From contig QCFO01000009.1 in the NCBI GenBank assembly GCA_003280225.1, forward strand, positions 17,475 through 81,474: a DNA stretch of 64,000 nucleotides, in the 5' to 3' direction. The translations under genes were made by a program, and so were the position numbers. The DNA is from Prochlorococcus sp. AG-363-K07. GTDB lineage: Bacteria > Cyanobacteriota > Cyanobacteriia > PCC-6307 > Cyanobiaceae. The notes beneath the pieces were generated by a model, which made no database searches, was not told where the DNA came from, and saw only the letters and a program-made list of their open reading frames with translations. Below, piece by piece: positions 25,874 to 34,189 of the stretch (its first letter is position 1; each line of letters opens with the position of its first letter).

Positions 25874-27163
25874 TTGGCCAGTCAAATTCAAAATTCCCTT
25901 TCTGTCTCCAATTCGATCGCCAAGGACTGCCACATTGCTGGAGTTTTTGAGGAAGTAAATACCGAACTGATCCGTCTGATCAAAACAGCAGAATTGAATC
26001 CAAAACCTTTGATGATTTGCAGTGGTGGAACATCAAGCCGCTGCGCAGCTAACGGCCACTGGACTCTCGATCTTAGGAAAAGGTATCAAAAAATTTCTTT
26101 TAATCCAATAGACAAGACAGTTATTGTTGGTGCAGGCATTTCAATGGGGAATCTTCTTAAAAAGTTAAATAGGTACAACAGATCTTTTCCGGCTGGTCTG
26201 TCAAGTCAAACAGGTCTTGGATACATACTTACTGGAGGAATTAGTCCCCTTAGTAGAAGCAAGGGTTTAGCTATTGATCAAATACTTCAATTTCAAGGTT
26301 TTTGGGGAAATGGTACCCCATTTACTATCTCTAAACCAACCAAAGATTCTACTAAGGAAAACAAACTAATTTGGAGAGGCCTAACAGGAGCAGCACCATT
26401 TCTCGGAATAATTACAAGTTTAAAGTTAAAAACATATCAATCAAATCGGCTCAAGGTTTATCAAATGATAGTAAATAAGAAAGAGTTGATTAGAATAATC
26501 AGCGAAGCAGAAATATGGCCTAAAAACATCAGTTTGCAGTGGCATTGGGGAGAGAAAATTAATATATATATTGTAGTAGAGAACACTAAAGGGGAAAGCT
26601 ATGCGATTCCAAAGAAGATCATTAAAGGGCTTAGCAATCCAAGCTCTCTTAGAATTTCTGAGATATACAGTCAAGAGAATATTCCAACTTTCCCGTCTCC
26701 ATTAATTGATAAAAATAATCTATCTAAACTACATTCAGAAGTAGTTGGACTATTAGGACCAAGTATGGGGACGGATACTGCTTCGCTAATTAACTCTCTA
26801 GAACAATTAATTATTAATAGACCAAATAAAAGTTGCTATGTAGCGGCTCAACAGCTGGGAGAAGTTACCAGTAATAAAAACAGAGAAAGCACTTCATTTA
26901 TCCACCGTCAGGCAATTTGGAAGCCTTGGATCACCGCAACCTGGCCAGCAGGAGATGAACAACAGAGATATAGAAGCCTGGCTTGGCTTGAGGAAGTTTG
27001 GCTTTCCCTAAGGCCCTTCTACCCAGGTATTCATCTGGCTCAAATGCATCAACATCTAAGTTGGCATAACACAGAGATAAAGTCTGCATTTGAAGAGTGG
27101 CTACCAGGTCTTCAGAAACTCAAGTCAGAGTTTGATCCCCAGGGTATATTGCCGCGACTTTAA
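25874..27163 (+). CDS. FAD-binding (PCMH/VAO-type) oxidoreductase
   Basis: 429 aa, first start TTG at 25874. The N-terminal FAD_binding_4 fold shows CSGGTSSRCAANG near residue 47, IVGAGISMGNLLKKL near 78 and FPAGLSSQTGLGYILTGGIS near 103, where flavin is held. The C-terminus ends QMHQHLSWHN and FDPQGILPRL, typical of BBE-like oxidases. The substrate is unknown. The histidine for covalent FAD linkage is not evident. Confidence 0.8.
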   Translation: MASQIQNSLSVSNSIAKDCHIAGVFEEVNTELIRLIKTAELNPKPLMICSGGTSSRCAANGHWTLDLRKRYQKISFNPIDKTVIVGAGISMGNLLKKLNRYNRSFPAGLSSQTGLGYILTGGISPLSRSKGLAIDQILQFQGFWGNGTPFTISKPTKDSTKENKLIWRGLTGAAPFLGIITSLKLKTYQSNRLKVYQMIVNKKELIRIISEAEIWPKNISLQWHWGEKINIYIVVENTKGESYAIPKKIIKGLSNPSSLRISEIYSQENIPTFPSPLIDKNNLSKLHSEVVGLLGPSMGTDTASLINSLEQLIINRPNKSCYVAAQQLGEVTSNKNRESTSFIHRQAIWKPWITATWPAGDEQQRYRSLAWLEEVWLSLRPFYPGIHLAQMHQHLSWHNTEIKSAFEEWLPGLQKLKSEFDPQGILPRL

Positions 27164-27191
27164 GACTTACTCTCACTAATCAAAAATTTAG

Positions 27192-28766
27192 ATGCTAAGT
27201 AGTTCTAAACCATCTCCAATAACTGAGTGGTTTGCCAACCCGCAAAAAGATCTCCTCTCAGGCCTTGTCGTTGCTTTTGCAATGATTCCTGAAGCCATAG
27301 CTTTCTCTGGCATAGCAGGAGTTGATCCACAAGTCGGCCTTTTTGGTGCATTTTGCTTATCAATAACAATTGCATTTGTAGGTGGTCGACAGGGAATGAT
27401 CACCTCAGCTACTGGTTCAACAGCTCTTCTAATGACCGGCTTGGTCGCAACGGGTAATGCCCAAGGAGAAGGGCTAGGAGTCTCCTATCTAATGGCGGCG
27501 GGTTTACTCACAGGTGTCTTTCAAATCCTATGGGGTTATTTACGTCTCGCCTACCAAATGCGCTTTGTTCCTCAAGGGGTACTAAGTGGTTTCGTTAATG
27601 CACTTGCTCTATTAATTCTTCAAGCACAATTCCCTCAACTAGGACTGAGCTTGCACAATGCTGAGCATATAGTAGAGGGACATTCAAGCTCTGTACTTCC
27701 TACAGGACTACAAATACCAATTGTTTGGTTAATGGTTTTGTTAGGTTTAATAATCATTTATGGTCTACCAAAGATTACTCGATTAGTACCATCCCAATTA
27801 GTAGCCATAGTTGCATTAACGCTGATTGCCATTGGATTCAATTTAGATATTCCAACTGTTAAAGACTTAGGACAGCTGCCTAATGGCTTACCAACATTAT
27901 CAATACCTTTTGGATCTATAAGTGAAGGGAAAGTTCCATTTAGTCTGGCAACATTCAGTCAAGTCTTACCAACTGCTCTAGCGATATCATTAGTAGGCCT
28001 CATGGAAACATTCCTAACTCAAGATATTCTAGATGATATTACAGATACAAATTCAGATAAAAATACTGAAGCCCGTGGGCAAGGAATCGCGAACATAGTT
28101 TCCTCGATATTTGGAGGAATGGCAGGCTGCGCCCTAGTAGGTCAATCAGTAATGAATACCGAGAATGGAGGGAAGTCAAGGCTATCCACTTTTGCATCAG
28201 GGATAAGTCTTTTAGCGATGATTCTTCTTTGCAGACCTTGGCTTCAACAAATACCTATGGCAGCACTAGTGGCTGTAATGATCACTATTGCGATAAGTAC
28301 TGCAGATATAGCCGGTATAAAAAACATTCGGAAAATACCTAGAAGTGATACCGCCGTAATGTTAATGACATTTTCAGTCACAATGCTAACTACTCCCCAT
28401 AATCTTGCACTAGGAGTAATAGCTGGTGTTGCTTTGGCTGGCATTCTCTTTAGTCGTAAAGTCGCAAAAGTAATTAAAGTAAAAGCTGTAACTCCAAACA
28501 ATGAAGAAATTATCTATGAAGTAACTGGTCAATTATTTTTCGTAAGCAAAATATACTTCTTACAGGGATTTGATATCCATAATCACCCAACCAAAATCAC
28601 AATAGATATGTCCAGAGCAAATATTTGGGATCAAAGTGGTGTTGGAGCCTTAGATCAAATCATAAGAAAACTAACTATAGGTGGGTCTCAAGTAGAAGTT
28701 ATAGGATTGAACAAGGATAGTTTGGACTTGTTTGAAAGATTAGGTGGACAGGAGCCCATGCATTAA
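27192..28766 (+). CDS. SulP-family anion transporter with STAS domain
   Basis: 524 aa. Residues 20-420 form about 10-14 membrane spans with the SulP opening [20 protein letters not shown]. The C-terminal STAS domain holds [20 protein letters not shown] near residues 475-494. Family members carry sulfate, bicarbonate or other anions with Na+ or H+; in cyanobacteria BicA is a bicarbonate carrier of this family. Length and order fit, but substrate cannot be settled by reading. Spacing of 28 bases to the FAD oxidase gene suggests co-transcription. Confidence 0.88.
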   Translation: MLSSSKPSPITEWFANPQKDLLSGLVVAFAMIPEAIAFSGIAGVDPQVGLFGAFCLSITIAFVGGRQGMITSATGSTALLMTGLVATGNAQGEGLGVSYLMAAGLLTGVFQILWGYLRLAYQMRFVPQGVLSGFVNALALLILQAQFPQLGLSLHNAEHIVEGHSSSVLPTGLQIPIVWLMVLLGLIIIYGLPKITRLVPSQLVAIVALTLIAIGFNLDIPTVKDLGQLPNGLPTLSIPFGSISEGKVPFSLATFSQVLPTALAISLVGLMETFLTQDILDDITDTNSDKNTEARGQGIANIVSSIFGGMAGCALVGQSVMNTENGGKSRLSTFASGISLLAMILLCRPWLQQIPMAALVAVMITIAISTADIAGIKNIRKIPRSDTAVMLMTFSVTMLTTPHNLALGVIAGVALAGILFSRKVAKVIKVKAVTPNNEEIIYEVTGQLFFVSKIYFLQGFDIHNHPTKITIDMSRANIWDQSGVGALDQIIRKLTIGGSQVEVIGLNKDSLDLFERLGGQEPMH

Positions 28767-28776
28767 TTAGCTACGA

Positions 28777-28881
28777 ATGGTGGATCTAAACATATTCGAC
28801 AAAAAAGATCTGGCTGGAGAGAAAATTTATAGGGATTATGTTCTTGAAGGCTGGATGAGAAGGACTTCCTTCGACCTATAA
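28777..28881 (+). CDS. Possible 34-aa protein
   Basis: ATG at 28777, 10 bases after the SulP stop. The frame reads MVDLNIFDKKDLAGEKIYRD, then VLEGWMRRTSFDL, a balanced amphipathic composition unlike random AT-rich DNA. There is no domain, and it is too short for certainty. Confidence 0.3.
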   Translation: MVDLNIFDKKDLAGEKIYRDYVLEGWMRRTSFDL

Positions 28882-29017
28882 AAAATATATTTATGTAATT
28901 CTGACTGAAATCTCAGTTTTAATTTAAAGTTCAAAGTGAAACTTTCTGATTTCTTGAAATAGCCATGCCAAAATCATAGAAGTTCAAACCCACAAAGTAC
29001 CTCAATAATTTTTTCTT

Positions 29018-30067
29018 ATGAAACGTCAATTTTCAACTGGTTTACTAGCCATCTTGCTTCTATGTACTAGTTGTGTAAGGCCTAATAAAACCAATCCATC
29101 CAGGCTTGATCTCATTCAAAAAAGAGGAGAGCTTAAATGTGGTGTTAGCGGAAAGATACCAGGATTCAGCTTCTTAAATAGTGATGGGCAGTACCAGGGG
29201 ATTGACGTTGATATATGCAAAGCTATGGCAGCGGCAATTCTAGGAGATGGGAAAAAAGTCATCTATAGGCCTCTCACTGCACCAGAAAGATTTACTGCGT
29301 TAAAAACCGGGGAGGTAGACTTGCTTTCTAGAAACACCACTTTCAATCTGAGCCGTGATGCAATTGGAGGTAATGGCGTGACATTTGGCCCTGTTATTTT
29401 TCATGATGGGCAAGGGTTAATGGTAAAAAAAAGGAGTGGTATTGAAAAAATAGATGAATTAATAAATAGTAATATATGTGTAGGATCAGGAACAACTACA
29501 GAACAAAATCTAAACGATACTTTTCAGGAATTAAATATTCCTTATACTCCAATAAAATATCAGGATTTAAATCAAGTTATAGCAGGATACCTGCAAGGTA
29601 GATGTAAGGCGATGACTTCAGATATCTCACAATTAGCCGCATCTAGGTCTAGCTTTCCAAATCCAGATGGCCATATTATTCTTAAAAAAGTAATTAGCAA
29701 GGAGCCACTTGCACCAGCCTCTATAGATGGAGATCCATTACTATCAGATGCAGTTCGCTGGATAATTTATGCACTAATTGCTGCCGAGGAGTTTGGGATA
29801 AGTCAAAACAACATTGATCAAAAGTTAATAGAAGCCAAATCAAATCCAAATTTTGTTTCCATACGTAGATTTTTGGGAATCGATGGAGATCTAGGAAACA
29901 AGCTTGGTATTGCGAATGATTTTGTTGTCAAAATCATTCGTTCCACCGGCAATTATGGCGAGATATACAATCGTCATCTTGGTCCAACCAGTCGAGTTCC
30001 TATTCCAAGAGGTTTAAATAAATCATATAAAGACGGAGGACTATTAATTGCCCCACCATTAAAATGA
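29018..30067 (+). CDS. Polar amino-acid ABC transporter, substrate-binding lipoprotein
   Basis: 349 aa. Lipoprotein signal with lipobox CTSC (Cys19). The SBP family 3 pattern is RGELKCGVSGKIPGFSFLN near 33-51, GQYQGIDVDICKAMAAAIL near 55-73 and the GEVDLLSRNTTFNLSRD block near 102-118. It resembles AapJ/NatF-type binders of acidic and neutral polar amino acids. It is the first gene of a four-gene transporter operon; the first permease starts four bases after its stop. Confidence 0.9.
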   Translation: MKRQFSTGLLAILLLCTSCVRPNKTNPSRLDLIQKRGELKCGVSGKIPGFSFLNSDGQYQGIDVDICKAMAAAILGDGKKVIYRPLTAPERFTALKTGEVDLLSRNTTFNLSRDAIGGNGVTFGPVIFHDGQGLMVKKRSGIEKIDELINSNICVGSGTTTEQNLNDTFQELNIPYTPIKYQDLNQVIAGYLQGRCKAMTSDISQLAASRSSFPNPDGHIILKKVISKEPLAPASIDGDPLLSDAVRWIIYALIAAEEFGISQNNIDQKLIEAKSNPNFVSIRRFLGIDGDLGNKLGIANDFVVKIIRSTGNYGEIYNRHLGPTSRVPIPRGLNKSYKDGGLLIAPPLK

Positions 30068-30071
30068 AAAT

Positions 30072-30971
30072 ATGAGAAGACTAAAAAAGATCACAATACA
30101 ATGCATCATTGGAATTATATTTCTTTCAATAATAAGTCTTTTCATTAACAACCTACTAATAAATATAAGTAGGTCAGGGATGGAATTTAGTTTTAGCTGG
30201 TTAAATCAAACAGCAGGATTTGCTCTTGCTGAAACAAGTATTCCTTATCAACCATCAGATAGCTATTCATGGGCTCTATTGACTGGGTGGATTAACAGCC
30301 TAAAAGTAATAATTTACTCCTTAATACTAGCCACTATTATTGGCACCATTGCTGCTATATCAAGGATAAGCAGTAATATCTTGCTACAGAAAATAGCTTC
30401 ACTATATGTAGCCATTGCAAGGCAAATACCATTACTATTGCAATTAATGTTTTGGTATTTCGTAGCATTTCTAAATCTATCTTCAACACCATTAAAGTTA
30501 TTTGATTCCTTAATTTTAATTTCGAAAGAAGGAATAAGCCTTTTCGGCCTAGAGTTAACGGTAGAATTTACTGCCTTGATTGTCGGACTAAGCATCTTTA
30601 CAGGAGCTGCGATTGCGGAGGTTATTCGGGGCGGGATTAATTCAGTAGGGAAAGGGCAATGGGAAGCTTATAGAAGCCTTGGCATACAAGATTATCTGGG
30701 ACTAAGAAGAGTAATACTGCCTCAAGCCTTACCTGCAATAATTCCTGGATTAACCAGTCAATATCTTAATCTTGCCAAAAACAGCACACTTGCAATAGCC
30801 GTAGGATATTCAGATCTTTATGCAGTGAGCGACACTTCCATTACACAGACGGGTAGAGCTATTGAAGGTTTTATAGTTTTACTCATCAGTTTTTTGCTGC
30901 TTAATCTCTTAATAACCAATACAATGGAAATATTCAACAAATTAATCATGAGGTATAATCACCATGAATAA
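30072..30971 (+). CDS. Polar amino-acid ABC transporter permease 1 (AapQ/NatG type)
   Basis: 299 aa, five or six membrane spans. The EAA loop is present as GQWEAYRSLGIQDYLGLRRVILPQALPAIIPG near residues 196-227 (shown here in part as EAYRSLGIQ and LPQALPAIIPG). This is a HisM-family inner-membrane subunit that pairs with the second permease at 31140. The ATG at 30072 is directly behind the binding-protein gene. The region after the gene contains a small overlapping ORF rather than the usual tight junction. Confidence 0.9.
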   Translation: MRRLKKITIQCIIGIIFLSIISLFINNLLINISRSGMEFSFSWLNQTAGFALAETSIPYQPSDSYSWALLTGWINSLKVIIYSLILATIIGTIAAISRISSNILLQKIASLYVAIARQIPLLLQLMFWYFVAFLNLSSTPLKLFDSLILISKEGISLFGLELTVEFTALIVGLSIFTGAAIAEVIRGGINSVGKGQWEAYRSLGIQDYLGLRRVILPQALPAIIPGLTSQYLNLAKNSTLAIAVGYSDLYAVSDTSITQTGRAIEGFIVLLISFLLLNLLITNTMEIFNKLIMRYNHHE

Positions 30972-31143
30972 TTTACTTATATGTAGATCATGTACGGTCA
31001 ATATATATCACAAGCAAATTATTCAACAAAATTCAACCACGAATCAATCATTTCCTAAAAAAAATATCACCCAGGCTGTAGACTCAAGCAACAAAATAAA
31101 ACGTCCAGAAGTAAACCAAATAGCACTTCAAGTTAGAGCATGA
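30964..31143 (+). CDS. Possible 59-aa protein embedded between the two permease genes
   Basis: An open frame whose ATG overlaps the last codons of permease 1 and whose TGA overlaps the ATG of permease 2 (A at 31140 shared in ATGA). It begins MNNLLICRSCTVNIYHKQ and is polar, rich in Asn, Gln and Lys, with one C-X2-C. Double overlap is typical of translational coupling. It could also be an inserted spacer that keeps the ribosome moving to permease 2. No family is recognised. Confidence 0.4.
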   Translation: MNNLLICRSCTVNIYHKQIIQQNSTTNQSFPKKNITQAVDSSNKIKRPEVNQIALQVRA

Positions 31144-32159
31144 AAATCATATCATCTCCCTACCTAAGAAAGCTTAAAAATTCACTTTTTAGAAATCCAA
31201 TTGATATTTTCATAAGTATTATCCTATTTACAATTATTATTTGGTTAGTATCGATATTTTTCAATTGGTTTCTATTTGAAGCAAATTGGCAGGTAGTCAC
31301 AAAAAATATAAGTCTATTCATATTTGGCAGCTACCCAAAAGAAGGGCAATGGAGGCCAGTATTATGGCTCATCCTATTATTTATTTTAACCAGCTTTACA
31401 CTTATCTCATCTCAAAGTCATTTCAGAAAGGTTTTTCTGCCAATCCTTTGGTTCTCAATAGGTCCATTAGGGATAGTACTTTTAGCAGGGGTTGGTGTTT
31501 TAATGCCTGTAAGAACAGCTTATTGGGGAGGGCTTTCTCTAACACTTATTTTAACGATACTGAGCTCCCTAACTGCAATTCCATTAGGCATACTTTTGGC
31601 CTTCGGTCGTCAAAGTGAGATGTTAGTTATCAATAGAATATGTGGTCTCTATATTGACTTCATGAGATCAATACCTCTTATTGCTGTTCTTTTTTTTGGG
31701 CAACTATTGATACCTCTATTTCTTCCAATTGAATTTGAAATAAACAGAGTGATAAGAGCAATTTTTGCTTTTGCCTTATTTGCCTCCTCTTACATTGCAG
31801 AAGATATAAGAGGGGGGCTTCAAGCAATTCCAATGACTCAACGAGAAGCAGCTTTAGTATTAGGATTAAACAAGAGGCAAGTTATTAATCTGATTTTACT
31901 TCCACAAGCATTGAGAATTGCCTTACCTTCTCTAACAAATCAAATCATAGGTCTGCTTCAAAATACAAGCCTAATGGCAATCCTAGGTTTAATAGAGCTA
32001 CTAGGAATAAGTAGAAGTATTTTAGCTAACCCTGAATTTATAGGAAATTATCTCGAAGTATATATTTGGTTGGCTTGTATATATTGGACTCTATGTACTT
32101 TAATTGCATTGCTTGCGAAACGAATTGAATACGAAATGAACCCATCAAAAAGTAACTAA
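31140..32159 (+). CDS. Polar amino-acid ABC transporter permease 2 (AapM/NatH type)
   Basis: 339 aa with extra N-terminal spans before the core, as in AapM. The core begins GGLSLTLILTILSSLTAIP near residue 130. The EAA loop is REAALVLGLNKRQVINLI with LPQALRIALPSLTNQ near 236-270. It partners with the permease at 30072. The ATG overlaps the stop of a small upstream ORF. Confidence 0.9.
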   Translation: MKIISSPYLRKLKNSLFRNPIDIFISIILFTIIIWLVSIFFNWFLFEANWQVVTKNISLFIFGSYPKEGQWRPVLWLILLFILTSFTLISSQSHFRKVFLPILWFSIGPLGIVLLAGVGVLMPVRTAYWGGLSLTLILTILSSLTAIPLGILLAFGRQSEMLVINRICGLYIDFMRSIPLIAVLFFGQLLIPLFLPIEFEINRVIRAIFAFALFASSYIAEDIRGGLQAIPMTQREAALVLGLNKRQVINLILLPQALRIALPSLTNQIIGLLQNTSLMAILGLIELLGISRSILANPEFIGNYLEVYIWLACIYWTLCTLIALLAKRIEYEMNPSKSN

Positions 32160-32168
32160 ATAACGATT

Positions 32169-32909
32169 ATGAGAATTGCAATCAAGGCTACAAAAATCCA
32201 AAAAAGCTATGGCAAAGGGATTAAGGCCTTAAACGATGTGTCCCTAACTATAGAAAGAGGTGAAGTATTAGTTATAATGGGTCCCTCAGGGTCCGGCAAA
32301 AGTACACTTATTCGTACATTTAATGCCTTGGAATCTATTGATAGCGGCCACTTAGAAATCTTGGGTAATCAACTCAGTTCCACTAGCGAAGAAAAGGAAA
32401 TACGACTTATAAGAAAACGAGTGGGCATGGTCTTTCAACAATTCAATCTTTTTCCTCATCTCTCGATAATCGAAAACATTACACTTGCACCAATAAAAGT
32501 TCAAAGAAGGCAGCGGAAAGAAGCGGAGGCTGATGCAATTGAACTACTTAGCCAAATGGGCATTAGAGATCAAGCTTATAAATATCCAAATCAACTTAGT
32601 GGAGGTCAACAACAAAGGGTCGCAATCGCAAGAGCTCTAGCCTTAGAACCAGAAGTAATGCTCTTTGATGAACCAACAAGTGCCTTAGATCCAGAACGCA
32701 TTAAAGAAGTTCTAGATGCGATGAGGTCCCTTGCCCTCAAAGGGATGACAATGGTAGTAGTCACTCATGAAATAGGTTTTGCAAGAGATGTTGCTGACAG
32801 GGTTGTTTTCATGGATGAAGGACGAGTAATTGAGACATCAACTCCAAAAGAATTCTTTAGCAATGCCCGCGAGGAAAGAAGCAGGAGGTTCTTAAACCAA
32901 ATGATGTGA
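32169..32909 (+). CDS. Polar amino-acid ABC transporter ATP-binding protein
   Basis: 246 aa. Walker A is GPSGSGKST near residue 38, the Q-loop is VFQQFNLFPHL near 85, the signature is LSGGQQQRVAIARAL near 142 and Walker B is VMLFDEPTSALDPE near 163. It is the GlnQ/AapP subtype that powers polar amino-acid uptake. It starts nine bases after permease 2. All four components of the importer are thus present and intact. Confidence 0.95.
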   Translation: MRIAIKATKIQKSYGKGIKALNDVSLTIERGEVLVIMGPSGSGKSTLIRTFNALESIDSGHLEILGNQLSSTSEEKEIRLIRKRVGMVFQQFNLFPHLSIIENITLAPIKVQRRQRKEAEADAIELLSQMGIRDQAYKYPNQLSGGQQQRVAIARALALEPEVMLFDEPTSALDPERIKEVLDAMRSLALKGMTMVVVTHEIGFARDVADRVVFMDEGRVIETSTPKEFFSNAREERSRRFLNQMM

Positions 32910-33035
32910 ATGGGTAAGATTGAACCTGTAAATAAATTAATTAGAATAAGTAGGAGTGGCTCAAATGAATCTCTCTTATTACCTACAAGCAGAGATGGCA
33001 GCCTCAGAGAAGGTATTCAAAGTTCTAAGAAATAA
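32910..33035 (+). CDS. Possible 41-aa protein directly after the transporter operon
   Basis: The ATG abuts the TGA of the ATPase gene without a gap. The frame MGKIEPVNKLIRISRSGSNE continues into a polar, basic peptide ending QSSKK. Direct abutment would allow translational coupling, as for the small ORF between the permeases. There is no homology I recognise. Confidence 0.3.
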   Translation: MGKIEPVNKLIRISRSGSNESLLLPTSRDGSLREGIQSSKK

Positions 33036-33106
33036 GAAGACACTGGCAAATATAAATAACAATAAGTTATTTCCCCTTATACTGGCTTTAGTAACTAATA
33101 ACAAAG

Positions 33107-33415
33107 ATGGCCTATAGCGATGTACAGGTCGTAACAGGAGCACTAGCCCATATACCAGTCCTCATTGGGGTGTTCAAGTTCTATGACAATAGAACCTCCA
33201 AAGGCTATGAAGAGCAAAAAGCAGCTGAAGCTGAAGCTAAAGCCGCTGAAAAAGCTGCTGCTGATGCACAAGCAAAAGCAGCAGCTAAAGCCAAGGCTGC
33301 TGCAGAAGCTGAAGCAGCTGCGAAGGCTGCGGCCGAAAAAGCAGCTGCGAAGGCTGCGGCCGAAAAAGCAGCTGCTGATGCAAAGCAAGCGGAAGAATCA
33401 AGCGGTAAAGAATAA
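33107..33415 (+). CDS. Lys/Ala/Glu-rich coiled protein with short hydrophobic N-terminus
   Basis: 102 aa. Residues 8-27 are mildly hydrophobic (VTGALAHIPVLIGVFKFYD). From about residue 38 almost every residue is Ala, Lys or Glu in a TolA-like helical rod (EAKAAEKAAADAQAKAAA). The rod includes two exact copies of a 27-bp unit at 33314-33340 and 33341-33367. It may be a membrane-tethered spacer or partner protein; no function is known. The start is ATG at 33107. Confidence 0.65.
   Translation: MAYSDVQVVTGALAHIPVLIGVFKFYDNRTSKGYEEQKAAEAEAKAAEKAAADAQAKAAAKAKAAAEAEAAAKAAAEKAAAKAAAEKAAADAKQAEESSGKE
33314..33367 (+). repeat. 27-bp tandem duplication inside the Ala/Lys/Glu rod
   Basis: Two perfect 27-base units, each coding AAAKAAAEK, followed by a partial third unit (GCAGCTGC). 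Copy number could change by slippage without breaking the frame. Confidence 0.9.
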
Positions 33416-33518
33416 TTCTTTGAGAGTAATGCTAAGGAAAATCAGAGAAAATAATCATTAAATTTTATACGGAAAAATCCAAATACTAATAATAAGAGGC
33501 AAATTAAAATGTTATAAA

Positions 33519-34121
33519 CTATTTTTTATACCTTCGAAAAGTTAGGTTAAGTCTAGATTTTGTTACTTTTTTTCTTGAAGGTAGACTATGAAGCCACTCC
33601 TCCTGACAAGGAGGTTTCATTATTAAAAGATCGCCATTACGTATAGGAATAACTTGCTTGATCACTGAGTTGCGACGTTTTAGAACAAAGTCTCGTGTCG
33701 CCCCAAAAGACAAGGAAACAATTGGTTGACCGGAGTCCAACTCTGACTCATTGTCTGCATGCCAACCCATACGATCTCCTCCATCGCTATAAAAATTTAA
33801 TAGGCAGCCATTCAATCTAAGATTCAATGAGGTATTAATTTTGTGGACCAAGGGTTTGAACCAATTTGGCCAACCCTTACCCGCGTGCAAGACTGAACTA
33901 TACCTATAGCTGACATCCTTAGGAGCTAAAAATGCTGTTTGCCTTGGGATAGGGTAACTAGAACCAAAAACTTTAACAAAAGGCTTCTCCCAATCAACAT
34001 TTTGATGAATTATTTTTTGCCAATAAAAGCATTCAGTTGATTTCATCCATGAAGGCAAGTAAATCCACGGGTATGAATCATGAACTTGACACATTGAGAA
34101 AACCCTAGAAATCAGAACCAA
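33519..34121 (-). CDS. AlkB-like 2-oxoglutarate/Fe(II) dioxygenase
   Basis: 200 aa. The iron ligands are visible as HADNE (HxD, near residues 121-123) and the distal His in EEWLHSLPSR near 176; the 2-oxoglutarate-binding Arg is in SRLNLTFRRY near 191-198. Relatives such as AlkB/ALKBH2 remove alkyl groups from DNA or RNA bases. The ending and the SLSFGATRDFVLKRR block match that subgroup. It is convergent with the coil protein and head to head with the APH-fusion gene. Confidence 0.85.
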   Translation of the reverse strand: MVLISRVFSMCQVHDSYPWIYLPSWMKSTECFYWQKIIHQNVDWEKPFVKVFGSSYPIPRQTAFLAPKDVSYRYSSVLHAGKGWPNWFKPLVHKINTSLNLRLNGCLLNFYSDGGDRMGWHADNESELDSGQPIVSLSFGATRDFVLKRRNSVIKQVIPIRNGDLLIMKPPCQEEWLHSLPSRKKVTKSRLNLTFRRYKK

Positions 34122-34189
34122 TTACTTACAGATACTATGAATTAAAGGGAAAACTTGCTGACAAAGGCTGTTGATATTAAATTTGAGTC

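Noticed and set aside
33143..33461. Overlapping ORFs in other frames of the Ala/Lys/Glu gene
   Set aside because: Repetitive DNA opens several frames; only the Ala/Lys/Glu frame has a good start and stop placement.
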